64,000 bases of DNA, from contig DATNCY010000209.1 of the NCBI GenBank assembly GCA_035553375.1, forward strand, positions 1 through 64,000. Reading direction: 5' to 3'. Shown here piece by piece: positions 7,206 to 16,081 of this stretch (the stretch's first letter is position 1; each line of letters opens with the position of its first letter). The position numbers and the translations under genes are program-made. A model generated the notes under the pieces. That model had not been told where the DNA came from and did no database searches. It saw only the letters and a list, made by a program, of their open reading frames with translations. The stretch comes from JAJPHU01 sp035553375. Lineage in GTDB: Bacteria > Planctomycetota > Planctomycetia > Gemmatales > Gemmataceae.

Positions 7206-9563
7206 ATGCTCACCTATCCCGCCCTGCTCGACCTCACGACGAAGAAACTCCACCCCGTCGGCGGTTCCGAGTCGTTCCTCGTCGGCCGCAACGAAACCGC
7301 CGATGTGTGCGTCTTCGATCCGACCTGCTCGCGCCATCACTTTCGCATCGTTCGCCGCGAGGGTCGGCATCATATCGAACCGTTGAACTCCACGAACCCG
7401 ACTTTTCACAATGGCCAGCCCGTGACGAAGTCCGAGACGATCGATCACGGCGCGCTTCTTCAAGCAGGGCAGACACGCTTTCAATTCCTCATCCGTCCAC
7501 CGGCTGAAGGGACGATGAACAAGACCGCGAACGCGGCTCCGCCTCTGCTGGCACCGCAGACCATCGTAGGCGTGTTAGCGCCGGCCGGCGATGCTGTCCT
7601 TGAAAATGAGGTTTTTCCGCTGAAAGGCGCGATGCTCATTGGCCGCGAGCAAGGCCGAGTTCAAGTTTATCTGCCGCATCCGCAAGTCTCGCGTTGCCAC
7701 GCTTCCCTCACGCTTCAAGGAGCAACGGCGGTCCTCGCCGATCTCAATAGCGCCAACGGCACCTTTGTCAACGGTTCACGCATCAAGGGCGATACCCCTC
7801 TCCAACCCGGCGACGAACTCGACATCGGCCCGTATGCCTTGCGGTTCACCGGAACCGCGCTCATCCCTCGGCCACGCTCCGACAACGTCGAACTGGTCGC
7901 GCGGAATGTCAAGCGAATCGTCAAGAATCGCGAGACGGGACAACCGCTGGCTCTGCTCGATGACGTTACGCTTGTCATTCGGCCGCGCGAGTTCGTGTGT
8001 CTGCTTGGGCCAAGCGGCTCGGGCAAATCGACGCTTCTGTCGGCCCTGAGCGGCCGAACCACTCCCGACGAGGGAGCCGTGCTGCTCAACGGCAAGGATT
8101 TACACGCCAACTTCGAGGCGCTCAAGCAAGACATCGCCGTCGTGCCGCAGAAGGATGTGCTGCACGAATCGCTTTCTGTCGGACAAGCTCTGTGGTATAC
8201 GGCCAGGCTGCGTCTGCCGCCGGACACCAGTCCCGCCGAAATGGAGGCGTCGCTCGGCGAAATGCTCGACACCGTCGGCCTGACGCCGCGCCGCGCTACC
8301 GTCATTCGCCATCTGAGCGGCGGCCAGATCAAGCGTGCCAGCCTCGCCAATGAGATTTTGTGCAAGCCGAGTCTGCTCTTCCTCGACGAAGTCACGAGCG
8401 GGCTGGACGAGCAAACCGACCGCGAGGTCATGAACCTGTTCCGCTCGCTGGCCGATGCCGGCAAGACGGTCGTGTGCATCACGCACAGTCTCGCCAACGT
8501 CGAGCGGACCTGTCATCTCGTTGTCATTCTCACGGCGGGAGGCAAACTCGCCTTTGTCGGCAAACCGGCCGAGGCGCTGGGCTATTTCGCCATCGACCGC
8601 CTGGGAGATGTCTACGACCGGCTCGCCGAACGGCCGGCCGAACATTGGCAACAGAGTTTTCGCAACAGTCCCTTGTGGAAGCGCTATATCGCCGACCGTT
8701 TGCCTGCCGAAGTGGAGCGAAAATCGTCGGCGGATGGCGCACCGGCGCGGCTCGTTCGCGGCGGATCACGGCTGTTCCCGCGTCAGACGGCCTTGCTGAC
8801 ACGCCGCTATATCGCGATCCAATTGGGCGATTATCCCTCGCTCCTAGCGATGGCGGGTCAGGCGCTCGTGGTCGCGGTGCTGCTCGGCTTGCTGTTTGGC
8901 AACCTCGACGCATTGAAGGATGTATTTGAACACGCGCGGCGTTCGGTCAATCTGATGTTCCTGCTGGCCGTGTCGAGTTTCTGGTTCGGCTGCAACAACG
9001 CGGCCAAGGAGATTGTCAAGGAACGCACCATCTACACGCGCGAACGCGACTTCAATCTCCTTGTCGCCAGTTATTACACCTCGAAATTACTGCTGTTGAC
9101 CGCGTTCAGCTGGCTGCAAACGGTACTGCTGTTTGCAATCGTGCGCATCTGGTGTGAGCCGCCCGGCTCATTCGCCGGCGAATTGACGGTGCTGCTGGCG
9201 CTGGCATTGGCCGGCGTGACGCTGGGGCTGGCGATCTCCGCCTGCGCGCCGACGGAAGAAATGGCGATCACACTGATTCCGATGGTTGTTATCCCACAAA
9301 TCATTCTGGCGGGTTTGATCGCGCCGCTGTCGGGATTGAGCAAGGTATTGGCCGTGATGGGCGTTTCGACGTACTGGGGCAAACGCGGTTTGGATGCCTG
9401 CTTGCCGGCGAAGGTGGCTCAGGCCATGCCGGGACTGGAACAACATTCAATAGGCGTCGCGGTGTTGGTATTGCTGACCCATGCCCTCGTGTGCATCGCG
9501 CTGGCGCTGGCGGTGCTGCATTGGCAAAACCGTCGCCGGCGCGGTTTGGCACGAACACCATGA
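7206..9563 (+). CDS. Twin-FHA-domain ABC-2 type transporter (ATPase fused to permease)
   Basis: 785 aa. FHA domain 1 (about 14-95) has the VGRN and CSRHHFRI phosphothreonine-pocket motifs. FHA domain 2 (about 134-215) has IGREQG, VSRCHASL and NSANGTFVNG. The ABC ATPase follows with Walker A GPSGSGKS (268-275), signature LSGGQ (370-374) and Walker B LLFLDE (390-395). An ABCG-like membrane domain of about six spans (from about 560) completes the half-transporter. FHA domains bind phosphothreonine, and the gene immediately downstream of a Ser/Thr kinase suggests phospho-regulation or docking (inference). Transport substrate is unknown. The first ATG of the conserved protein is at 7206; a longer frame from 7092 overlaps the kinase gene. 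A bidirectional-terminator-like palindrome follows the stop. Confidence 0.93.
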   Translation: MLTYPALLDLTTKKLHPVGGSESFLVGRNETADVCVFDPTCSRHHFRIVRREGRHHIEPLNSTNPTFHNGQPVTKSETIDHGALLQAGQTRFQFLIRPPAEGTMNKTANAAPPLLAPQTIVGVLAPAGDAVLENEVFPLKGAMLIGREQGRVQVYLPHPQVSRCHASLTLQGATAVLADLNSANGTFVNGSRIKGDTPLQPGDELDIGPYALRFTGTALIPRPRSDNVELVARNVKRIVKNRETGQPLALLDDVTLVIRPREFVCLLGPSGSGKSTLLSALSGRTTPDEGAVLLNGKDLHANFEALKQDIAVVPQKDVLHESLSVGQALWYTARLRLPPDTSPAEMEASLGEMLDTVGLTPRRATVIRHLSGGQIKRASLANEILCKPSLLFLDEVTSGLDEQTDREVMNLFRSLADAGKTVVCITHSLANVERTCHLVVILTAGGKLAFVGKPAEALGYFAIDRLGDVYDRLAERPAEHWQQSFRNSPLWKRYIADRLPAEVERKSSADGAPARLVRGGSRLFPRQTALLTRRYIAIQLGDYPSLLAMAGQALVVAVLLGLLFGNLDALKDVFEHARRSVNLMFLLAVSSFWFGCNNAAKEIVKERTIYTRERDFNLLVASYYTSKLLLLTAFSWLQTVLLFAIVRIWCEPPGSFAGELTVLLALALAGVTLGLAISACAPTEEMAITLIPMVVIPQIILAGLIAPLSGLSKVLAVMGVSTYWGKRGLDACLPAKVAQAMPGLEQHSIGVAVLVLLTHALVCIALALAVLHWQNRRRRGLARTP

Positions 9564-9567
9564 ATGG

Positions 9568-9618
9568 CCAGCCCGCAGCGCCAGCAAGGGATCGTCCCTT
9601 GCTGGCGCTGCGGGCTGG
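9568..9618. repeat. CCAGCCCGCAGCGCC-type palindrome, copy 1 (between convergent genes)
   Basis: Perfect 24-bp arms (starting CCAGCCCGCAGCGCCAGC) with a 3-nt TCG loop, lying between two convergent stop codons (9563 and 9635). Its position would suit a bidirectional terminator, though no U-run follows. Seven further loci of this family occur in the window. Confidence 0.92.
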
Positions 9619-9634
9619 CAAAAAGCTCGTGCCG

Positions 9635-11335
9635 CTAATAGCGACGGACGGCGAAGGGGCGGCCACGCAGCGATTGCTTGCGCACTTCCTTACCGGCACG
9701 ATCGATCTCGATCACATAGCGTCCCTCGAACGAAGCGGCCAGCGTGTGTCCATTGGGCAGACGGGTGGCGAATACCGCCGAGGGAACACTGCATTGCCAG
9801 TGAATCTTGCCCGCAGTGTCGATCTCGATGACACGATTGGCGCCGCCGAGCGCCAACAGGTAACGGCCATTCGGCAGCGGTTCGACGCTGGCCCAGTGCT
9901 TCGCGCCCTTGGCGTGATCGGCGGGACGAATCGAGCGAATCTCACGCTTCCCGGCCGCGTCCAACTCCACAACCAGCCCGCTTCCCGTGATGAATACGAT
10001 GTGGCCATTGGGCAGCGTGACGGCGTGCCGAAAGCCGGTGCGCTGGGTGTGCGTGAAGACTCGCTGTTGCTCGCGGTCCACTTCATACAGTTCGCTGAAC
10101 GTGGCTACCAACGTGTTGCCGTTGGGCAGACGCTGACAGGCGATGGGGTTGCCTGAAGCGCGATGCTGCCAGAGAATCTTGCCCTGATGATCGCGTTCCG
10201 TCACGCGGTTGGCGTTGCGCTCGGCGATGAGGACGCGGCCGCCGGGCAGAACCTGGACATCGTTTGGTCCTTCGAGTCGCGCGATTTCCCAGCGCCGCTC
10301 ACCGCCTCGCCCCCATTCCCAGACTCGACCGCCCTGCTCGCTGCTGTCGTATTCGCAAACCACGGTTCGACCGTGCGGAGGTTCCTGGCGTTTCAACGGC
10401 GTGAGGTCCACACGATCGCCCTGCGTGCGCCACCACGTAACCCAAGCAGTTCGACAGGCTCGGCGTGCGGGTACGTCCTCATTGCTCAACGCGGTCGCCG
10501 GTCCCTGGTCCTTGGCGATCTGATAAAGCAGCGTCTCTGCCTGGCAAGCGAGCGGAAAGGGCGCATCGGTGACAAGGGCGATCAACACCGGGACCGCTTT
10601 CTTTTCGCCGGAGCGCACGAGGGCGGCGGCCGCCTCATAGCGGACGCGCGAATCGGTATCCGTCAACAGCGGGGTCAGGCGACGACCCAAATCGGACGTG
10701 GCCATTCGCCCCAAAACGTGAGCGGCGGCGACACGACGGATGGCCCATTTGTCGGTCAGCGCGGCCAACAGATCCGGGTCGGGCCGATCCTCGCGCGTGC
10801 TTATCGCGAAGAGAGCGTCGAACCATACCTCTTCAAGCGTGTCGTCGAGCGCGGGGAGAGACGCCAGCAAGCCGGCGGTGGCACCGGGCGGATGGCGATC
10901 CTTCACGACTTCCGCGGCAGCGGTCAGTAAGGAGGGAATCGGGCTGAAAGGCATGTCCGCGATACAGCGCCGGGCGCGCCGGGCGATCTCCGGATCGGAA
11001 TCCGTCAGCGCCGAACGCAGGTACGGCAAGGCGGCACGGCCAACGCCCACGAGAGTACGACTGGCCTTCTCGCGTTCGTGGTAATCCGAAGAGCCGAGCA
11101 GGCGCACGGTCCTGCCCAGATTTTCCATGTCGTCTTCCGATAGCGTATGGGTACGGATGAAGGCCAGGGCAGCGGGGCCGTCCGTGGCGACTCCCGCAGC
11201 ACGCAGGGTGCGCTCCGCGTGAGCGATTTCGGGATCTTGCGCCGGAGATTCTCCGAAGGCGGTCGCGAGGAAGCTCAGCAGGAGGATGGCTGGCGAGAAC
11301 AGGGTGACAGCATGACACCGCACAATCCCCCTCAT
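9635..11335 (-). CDS. Secreted HEAT-repeat plus beta-propeller protein
   Basis: 566 aa with a signal peptide (hydrophobic stretch about 11-28, ending ATAFGES). Residues about 60-280 carry HEAT-like helical repeats (for example ALPYLRSALTDSDPEIARRA and DSRVRYEAAAALVRSGEKKA). From about 320 to the end a propeller repeats a pattern of P-N/G-G-x-x-L/I followed by E/Q-x-D-x-x-G-K (LPGGRVLIAERNANRVTE, LPNGNTLVATF, LPNGHIVFITGSG, LPNGRYLLALGGANRVIE, LPNGHTLAASF). The two-part architecture is common in secreted planctomycete proteins of unknown partner. It ends convergently with the FHA-ABC gene. Confidence 0.85.
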   Translation of the reverse strand: MRGIVRCHAVTLFSPAILLLSFLATAFGESPAQDPEIAHAERTLRAAGVATDGPAALAFIRTHTLSEDDMENLGRTVRLLGSSDYHEREKASRTLVGVGRAALPYLRSALTDSDPEIARRARRCIADMPFSPIPSLLTAAAEVVKDRHPPGATAGLLASLPALDDTLEEVWFDALFAISTREDRPDPDLLAALTDKWAIRRVAAAHVLGRMATSDLGRRLTPLLTDTDSRVRYEAAAALVRSGEKKAVPVLIALVTDAPFPLACQAETLLYQIAKDQGPATALSNEDVPARRACRTAWVTWWRTQGDRVDLTPLKRQEPPHGRTVVCEYDSSEQGGRVWEWGRGGERRWEIARLEGPNDVQVLPGGRVLIAERNANRVTERDHQGKILWQHRASGNPIACQRLPNGNTLVATFSELYEVDREQQRVFTHTQRTGFRHAVTLPNGHIVFITGSGLVVELDAAGKREIRSIRPADHAKGAKHWASVEPLPNGRYLLALGGANRVIEIDTAGKIHWQCSVPSAVFATRLPNGHTLAASFEGRYVIEIDRAGKEVRKQSLRGRPFAVRRY

Positions 11336-11363
11336 CTGCCTGCCTCCCTGTCCAAATTCCAGA

Positions 11364-11777
11364 TCATACGGTGGGAGGTTCCACTTCCACCAGTGCCGTC
11401 AGCGCAGCCTTGGCGACGGCTTCCGGTAGCGACGCTGCTTCCAGACTCGCCAATTGCTTGGAAACCGCATTGCCCTTGAGGACGTGGAGAATGCGGCAAC
11501 GGCAGCGATTCGCGTGTACCTGCAATTCCACATAATAACCCAAACGGGTCAGGGATTCGATAAGCTGCTGCGCGCCTACCCAGGTGGTCGAAATCCCTGG
11601 CGAATACAGTTTATGGTTCAGCCGGGCGAACGCCCGGCTGACCTGCTCATCCAGGGCCGGCCCCGCGCTCATGGTTTGGATCATGCCAGCCAAAGCGGGT
11701 GTCGAGTCCGCCGTGGTGCGCGAGGTCGTCCGAGCCTCTCGCGAATTCGCTCCGCGCTTTCGAGGGTTGGTGTTCAT
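11364..11777 (-). CDS. Hypothetical protein containing an internal palindrome
   Basis: 137 aa, no recognised family. The N-terminal 30 residues are Arg/Ser/Thr-rich and low complexity; the part from about 45 to 125 looks folded (hydrophobic heptads, HANRCRCRILHVLKG). A GAGGGG precedes the ATG at 11777. The gene is 28 bp upstream of the HEAT/propeller gene and could be co-transcribed. An 11-bp-arm palindrome at 11618-11641 (TCAGCCGGGCG, centre AA) lies inside the frame and encodes VSRAFARLN. Confidence 0.5.
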   Translation of the reverse strand: MNTNPRKRGANSREARTTSRTTADSTPALAGMIQTMSAGPALDEQVSRAFARLNHKLYSPGISTTWVGAQQLIESLTRLGYYVELQVHANRCRCRILHVLKGNAVSKQLASLEAASLPEAVAKAALTALVEVEPPTV

Positions 11778-11842
11778 CAAACGAATCCCCTCGTAGTGAT
11801 GGGTTCCTCATCTCCGCCGTGACGGGATGCGGCTTTTCCTCG

Positions 11843-11896
11843 CCAGCCCGCAGCGCCAGCAAGGGAAGGATTTCCCTTGCTGGCGCTGCGGGTTGG
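11843..11896. repeat. CCAGCCCGCAGCGCC-type palindrome, copy 2
   Basis: Two near-perfect 24-nt arms around a 6-nt loop (AGGATT); one C-to-T change in the right arm (GGGTTGG). It lies in the 240-bp gap between the DUF1501 gene stop (12018) and the 137-aa gene start (11777), both minus strand. Confidence 0.9.
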
Positions 11897-12017
11897 TAGG
11901 GTTTTCCGCCTCGCCCTGTCTCGTGAACGTATTTTCGCCTGTTTGGGCCAGTTCCGTCAAGGCAACCCGCAGACGAGAGGTATGCAGCGAGACGCGCTAA
12001 GCCGCAAGTGGCTCGAA

Positions 12018-13487
12018 TCAGGTGTTTTTGAACAGCGCCTTGACGACTTTGCCACCATTGATGGTCGGGCGTTCGTCGCGGCCATCGTGGAACAAGGTCA
12101 GCCGGTGATGATCGACACCCAGACAATGAAGAATGGTCGCGTGCAAATCGTGGACGTGAACGCGGTTCTCGACCGCATACAAACCGATGTCGTCGGTGGT
12201 GCCGTGCGTGATGCCGCCTTTGATGCCGCCGCCGGCCAGCCAAACGGTAAAGCCAAACGGATTATGATCGCGTCCGGCACCGCTCTCGCTCATCGGTGTG
12301 CGGCCGAACTCGCCACCCCAGACAACGAGCGTGCTGTCGAGCAAACCACGCCGTTTGAGATCTTTCAAGAGGCCGGCAATCGGCTTATCGCTTTCACGAC
12401 AATAGCGTGCGTGATTGGTTTCGACATTGCCGTGGGCGTCCCATTTGCTGCCGGAACCGCAATAAAGCTGCACGAAACGTACCCCGCGCTCGACGAGACG
12501 ACGAGCAAGCAGGCAATTACGGCCCAGGCGTTCCGTCGTCTTTACGTCCAGACCATAGAGCCGGTGCGTCTCTTCCGTCTCACGCGACAGATCGATGGAC
12601 TCGGGCGCGGCGGCCTGCATGCGATAAGCCAGTTCATAGGAGGCGATGCGCGCTTCCAGGTCGTGATCTTCGCCGCGCTCGGCGAGATGACGGCGATTCA
12701 AGTCCTGCACGAAATCGAGCTTGCCGCGCTGAGCCGTCCCGCTCTCGGAAAGCGGCGGCCGCAAGTGCAGAACCGGCGTCTTGCCATCGCGGAAGCGCGT
12801 GCCCTGGTAGGTGGCCGGCATGAAGCCGGTGGACCAGTTGCGCGCCCCGCCCGGCGGATCTTCGGGGTAATCGAGCAACACGACGTAGCCCGGCAGGTTT
12901 TCGCTGGCGCTGCCGAGTCCATACAGCGCCCACGAACCGAGACAGGGCCGACCGCCCAGAACGCTGCCGGTGTTCATCTGGCAGACGCTGCCGACGTGAT
13001 TGAGACCATCCGCCCAACAACTGCGAATCACCGCCAGATCATCGGCGCAGGTGGCGATTTCGGGATACCAGTCGCTGACCCACAGGCCGGATTGCCCATG
13101 CTGCTTGAAGTGTCGCTTCGACCCCAGCAGCGGGGTGTAAGCCGTGCGACCCATCGCCGTCACCGGACGCTTGAAGGAACCCGGCAGAGGCTTCCCGTCC
13201 AGCTTGGTCAGGGTCGGTTTCGGATCGAAAAGATCGAGATGACTAGGCCCGCCATCGAGAAAACACCAGATAACACTCCGCGCCGGGGCGGGCGCGTGCG
13301 GCCGGCGAGCCATCAGAGGATTCGCCAGATTAGGAGTTGCTTTCTCCGCGCCGTGGGCGTCTCGTTCGAGCAAATCCAGCAGTGCGAGAAGTCCCAGACC
13401 GCCGCCGGCGCGCGCCAGAAAATCGCGCCGAGAATGAGCGCGTTCGCGGTGGGGAGGGGCGGCCAGGATGGGGAGAGACGGATTCAT
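12018..13487 (-). CDS. DUF1501 family secreted protein (alkaline-phosphatase-superfamily-like)
   Basis: 489 aa. A Tat-type signal (SRRDFLARAGGGLGLLALL) is followed by the DUF1501 core: SVIWCFLDGGPSHLDLFDPK near residue 70, VWGGEFGRTPMSE and GRDHNPFG near 390-410, and the closing HDLHATILHCLGVDH. These resemble the sulfatase/phosphatase-type metal-binding arrangement, but no enzyme activity has been assigned to the family. The DUF1549/DUF1553 gene ends 23 bp upstream; this two-gene unit is one of the commonest in Planctomycetes. A GTG at 13496 is an alternative start; the ATG at 13487 is preceded by GTGGAAAGC. Confidence 0.93.
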   Translation of the reverse strand: MNPSLPILAAPPHRERAHSRRDFLARAGGGLGLLALLDLLERDAHGAEKATPNLANPLMARRPHAPAPARSVIWCFLDGGPSHLDLFDPKPTLTKLDGKPLPGSFKRPVTAMGRTAYTPLLGSKRHFKQHGQSGLWVSDWYPEIATCADDLAVIRSCWADGLNHVGSVCQMNTGSVLGGRPCLGSWALYGLGSASENLPGYVVLLDYPEDPPGGARNWSTGFMPATYQGTRFRDGKTPVLHLRPPLSESGTAQRGKLDFVQDLNRRHLAERGEDHDLEARIASYELAYRMQAAAPESIDLSRETEETHRLYGLDVKTTERLGRNCLLARRLVERGVRFVQLYCGSGSKWDAHGNVETNHARYCRESDKPIAGLLKDLKRRGLLDSTLVVWGGEFGRTPMSESGAGRDHNPFGFTVWLAGGGIKGGITHGTTDDIGLYAVENRVHVHDLHATILHCLGVDHHRLTLFHDGRDERPTINGGKVVKALFKNT

Positions 13488-13510
13488 GCTTTCCACATTC
13501 GTTCAAGTGT

Positions 13511-15730
13511 TCAATCGACGAACAGAAATTCATTGGTGTTCAGCAGGGCGTGACAGAAATCGACGATGGCGGCGGCGCGAACATCGGTATGGTTTCGTGG
13601 TCCCGCGCGCGAAAGCAATGCTTCGGTCTGCGTATTCAGGAATCGCCGTCCAAGTTGCACTTCTTCCGAACTCGGCAGCCGTCCCCAGGAAAGACGGTAA
13701 GCCTGAGCGATCAATTCCGTCTCGTCCGCCTCGAAATGATCGCGCAAGCGCGCGGCGAGCTGGCGAGCGCGATCGAGCGCGAAATCGCCGTTGAGCAGCA
13801 GCAAGGCTTGAGGGGCCGTGGTCGTCGTCAGCCGGCGCGCACAACTGTTGTGCATGTCCGGCATATCGAAAGCGTCGAACAGCGGATAGCGCATGTTGCG
13901 TTTGGCGAGGACGTAGATCGAGCGACGATTCTGGTCTTCAGGGCGAGGATCGGGTTTCCAGGCGTATTTGCTAATGTTAGGTGGCAACGGCGGTTGGGCG
14001 CTGCGGCCAAGCATGCGCAGGTTCAATTCGCCGGACAGAGCGAGCATGGCATCGCGCAGCGCCTCGCCCTCAAGACGGCGTCTTCGCGCGTGCCAAAGGA
14101 GATGATTGTCCCGATCGACCGTCACAGCCTGGTGATGTTTCGGGCTGGACTCCCCGCGCGAATCCTGACGGTAGGCAGCCGACATCACCATTAGCCGGTG
14201 CATGTGCTTGAGACTCCAGCCCTGCTCGACAAACTCGACCGCGAGCCAATCGAGCAATTCCGGGTGCGTCGCCACATCGCCCATGATGCCGAAATCGCTG
14301 GACGTGCCGACAATGCCGGCACCAAAGTGATGTTGCCACAGACGATTGACGAGGACGCGCGCCGTCAGCGGATTGTCCTTGCGTGTCAGCCAGCGCGCGA
14401 GAGCGGAACGCCGACCCGTCGATTTTCGCTCCGGAATCGGTTGGATGTTCGGTGTGGAATCATCGAGAAAATGCGGAAAACCGGGTTGAAGCAGCTCGCG
14501 TGGCTTGCGCCAATCGCCGCCGGCAAGGAGATGCGTCGGCGGGCTGTCCAGGGCAACATCGGTGACGGCCATAGCCGGCGGTAACGGCTCAGGGCGAGCG
14601 GGCTGAAGCGCGGATAGTTTTCGTTGCAGTTCCTGGTAATGTTTCTTCTTGTCCGCAGGCAGACGAGCGAGGACCGTCTTTTCCGGGGTCTTCAGTTGCT
14701 TCTCGGCGAGAAGGGCGATTTGTCGTTGATACGGCGTGCGTTTCTCGTCCGCCATCAGGACCGCTTGCTGAATCTCGGAGCGGAACTTGCCCAGAGCGAA
14801 CGTGCGCTGTTTCTTTCGTTCGCCGGCGACCAATTGTTCCATCTCGGCCCGGATATCGCGGCTGGCTGCCTCCCAGGCAGCGAGGCGGCGCTGGTATTCG
14901 CTCCGCGCGGCGCTCGTCGCGGCCGGCACATCGTCGCGCGGCTGCATGGGCGCGAAAAACGCTTGCAAGCGGAAGTAGTCGCTTTGCAAGATGGGATCGA
15001 ATTTGTGATCGTGACAGCGTGCGCAGCCGAACGTCAGGCCGAGGAAAACCTGTCCGGTTACATCCGTCACGTCATCGAGGATTTCCTGGCGGCGCTGTTC
15101 GAGATTGGCCGCATTGTATTCATCAGGCCACAACCGCAGAAAACCCGTGGCAATCAGGGCATTGGGGTTGTCCGGCTCCAATTCATCGCCGGCGAGTTGC
15201 TGGCGGAGAAAGCGATCGTAAGGCAGATCGGCGTTGAATGACTGAATGACATAATCGCGATAGCGGTGAGCCTGAGGGCGCAGGTCGTCGGCCTTGAAGC
15301 CATCGGTCTCGGCGTAGCGCACGAGGTCGAGCCAGTGCTGCGCCCAGCGTTCGCCGTAGCGCGGCGAGGCGAGCAGACGATCGACCACCTTGCGATAGCT
15401 GTTCGCGGAGGTGTCGCGGAGGAAGGCATCTTGTTCGGCGAGCGTGGGAGGCAAGCCGGTCAAATCGAAGGTGACGCGGCGCAGCAAACGTAACTTGTCG
15501 GCCTGCGGCGTGGGAGCCAGTCCTTCCGCCTCCAGACGCGCGCGGATGAATGCATCAATGGGATTGACGATCCAGCCTTTGTCCTTGACGGGAGGAACGG
15601 CAGGGCGTTGGGGGGGCTGAAAAAAGGCGGAGGTATCCGCGGGCCGGCTCGGTTTGCCAGCTTGTGCGGGAATAACCAGCCAAAAGACGATCAATCCCAC
15701 GAACACGGGTAGCAGGCATGCGCGGCGCAT
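13511..15730 (-). CDS. DUF1549/DUF1553 secreted planctomycete cytochrome-associated protein
   Basis: 739 aa. After a signal peptide (VGLIVFWLVIPAQAG) comes the DUF1549 region (NPIDAFIRARLEAEGL, RVTFDLTGLPPT, YGERWAQHWLDLVRYAETDG), then a CARCHDHKFDP motif. A lysine-rich linker (about 300-400) leads to DUF1553 (RRSALARWLTRKDNPLTARV, RLWQHHFGAGIVGTSSDFG, YVLAKRNMRYPLFDAFDMPD). The CxxCH could bind haem c. The N-terminal PSCyt1 cytochrome domain found in many relatives is absent. It is paired with DUF1501 downstream. The function is unknown; suggested roles include handling of complex polysaccharides. The ATG at 15730 starts the signal peptide; earlier in-frame starts lack one. Confidence 0.93.
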   Translation of the reverse strand: MRRACLLPVFVGLIVFWLVIPAQAGKPSRPADTSAFFQPPQRPAVPPVKDKGWIVNPIDAFIRARLEAEGLAPTPQADKLRLLRRVTFDLTGLPPTLAEQDAFLRDTSANSYRKVVDRLLASPRYGERWAQHWLDLVRYAETDGFKADDLRPQAHRYRDYVIQSFNADLPYDRFLRQQLAGDELEPDNPNALIATGFLRLWPDEYNAANLEQRRQEILDDVTDVTGQVFLGLTFGCARCHDHKFDPILQSDYFRLQAFFAPMQPRDDVPAATSAARSEYQRRLAAWEAASRDIRAEMEQLVAGERKKQRTFALGKFRSEIQQAVLMADEKRTPYQRQIALLAEKQLKTPEKTVLARLPADKKKHYQELQRKLSALQPARPEPLPPAMAVTDVALDSPPTHLLAGGDWRKPRELLQPGFPHFLDDSTPNIQPIPERKSTGRRSALARWLTRKDNPLTARVLVNRLWQHHFGAGIVGTSSDFGIMGDVATHPELLDWLAVEFVEQGWSLKHMHRLMVMSAAYRQDSRGESSPKHHQAVTVDRDNHLLWHARRRRLEGEALRDAMLALSGELNLRMLGRSAQPPLPPNISKYAWKPDPRPEDQNRRSIYVLAKRNMRYPLFDAFDMPDMHNSCARRLTTTTAPQALLLLNGDFALDRARQLAARLRDHFEADETELIAQAYRLSWGRLPSSEEVQLGRRFLNTQTEALLSRAGPRNHTDVRAAAIVDFCHALLNTNEFLFVD

Positions 15731-16081
15731 GGTCTGAATTCCTCGAAACTTCCTTGAACCCGTGGGCTGATTTGATCGTAACGTCCCACTACGGTGGGGG
15801 CAAGAATTATTCCACAATTCTCCAGCGATGCCAGGACCATAACGTGGTGCATCGCTTCGTTGCGGAATAGGTTGGCACGGTTGAGCCTGCTTTCGTTCCT
15901 GTTAGACGGTTATCACTTACTGAGTCCCGCATTGAAAATGCCACTGTGTGGCGAGCGGGGTTGCGTAAGCGCCCCGAGTGCTTCTCTCGGGGCGCTTACG
16001 CAACCCCGCTCGCCAGGGACTTTTGCTACGCTGGACTCAGTAACCGAACGGTATTGTGGCTGCACGGGAAATCCGCGCGGC
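15731..16081. other. 351-bp intergenic region containing a long palindrome
   Basis: No plausible gene. It holds the 67-bp palindrome at 15949-16015, and a second, outer inverted repeat (TTACTGAGTCC at 15917-15927 versus GGACTCAGTAA at 16033-16043) flanking it. The A2M gene ends at 16082 and the DUF1553 gene starts at 15730, both minus strand. Confidence 0.7.
15949..16015. repeat. Palindrome with perfect 30-bp arms and 7-nt loop
   Basis: The left arm (15949-15978, beginning TGGCGAGCGGGGTTGCGTAA) is exactly complementary to the right arm (15986-16015), separated by TGCTTCT. The outer inverted repeat makes a nested, element-like structure about 140 bp long. A half copy occurs at 1671-1700. Confidence 0.93.

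Noticed and set aside
9568..9618. Classical intrinsic terminator
   Set aside because: The palindrome is in the right place but lacks a T-tract on either strand, and the family also occurs between co-directional genes; termination remains only a possibility.
11877..13553. Plus-strand 558-codon frame
   Set aside because: It lies antisense to the DUF1501 gene, has no family resemblance, and is explained by high G+C codon bias on the opposite strand.
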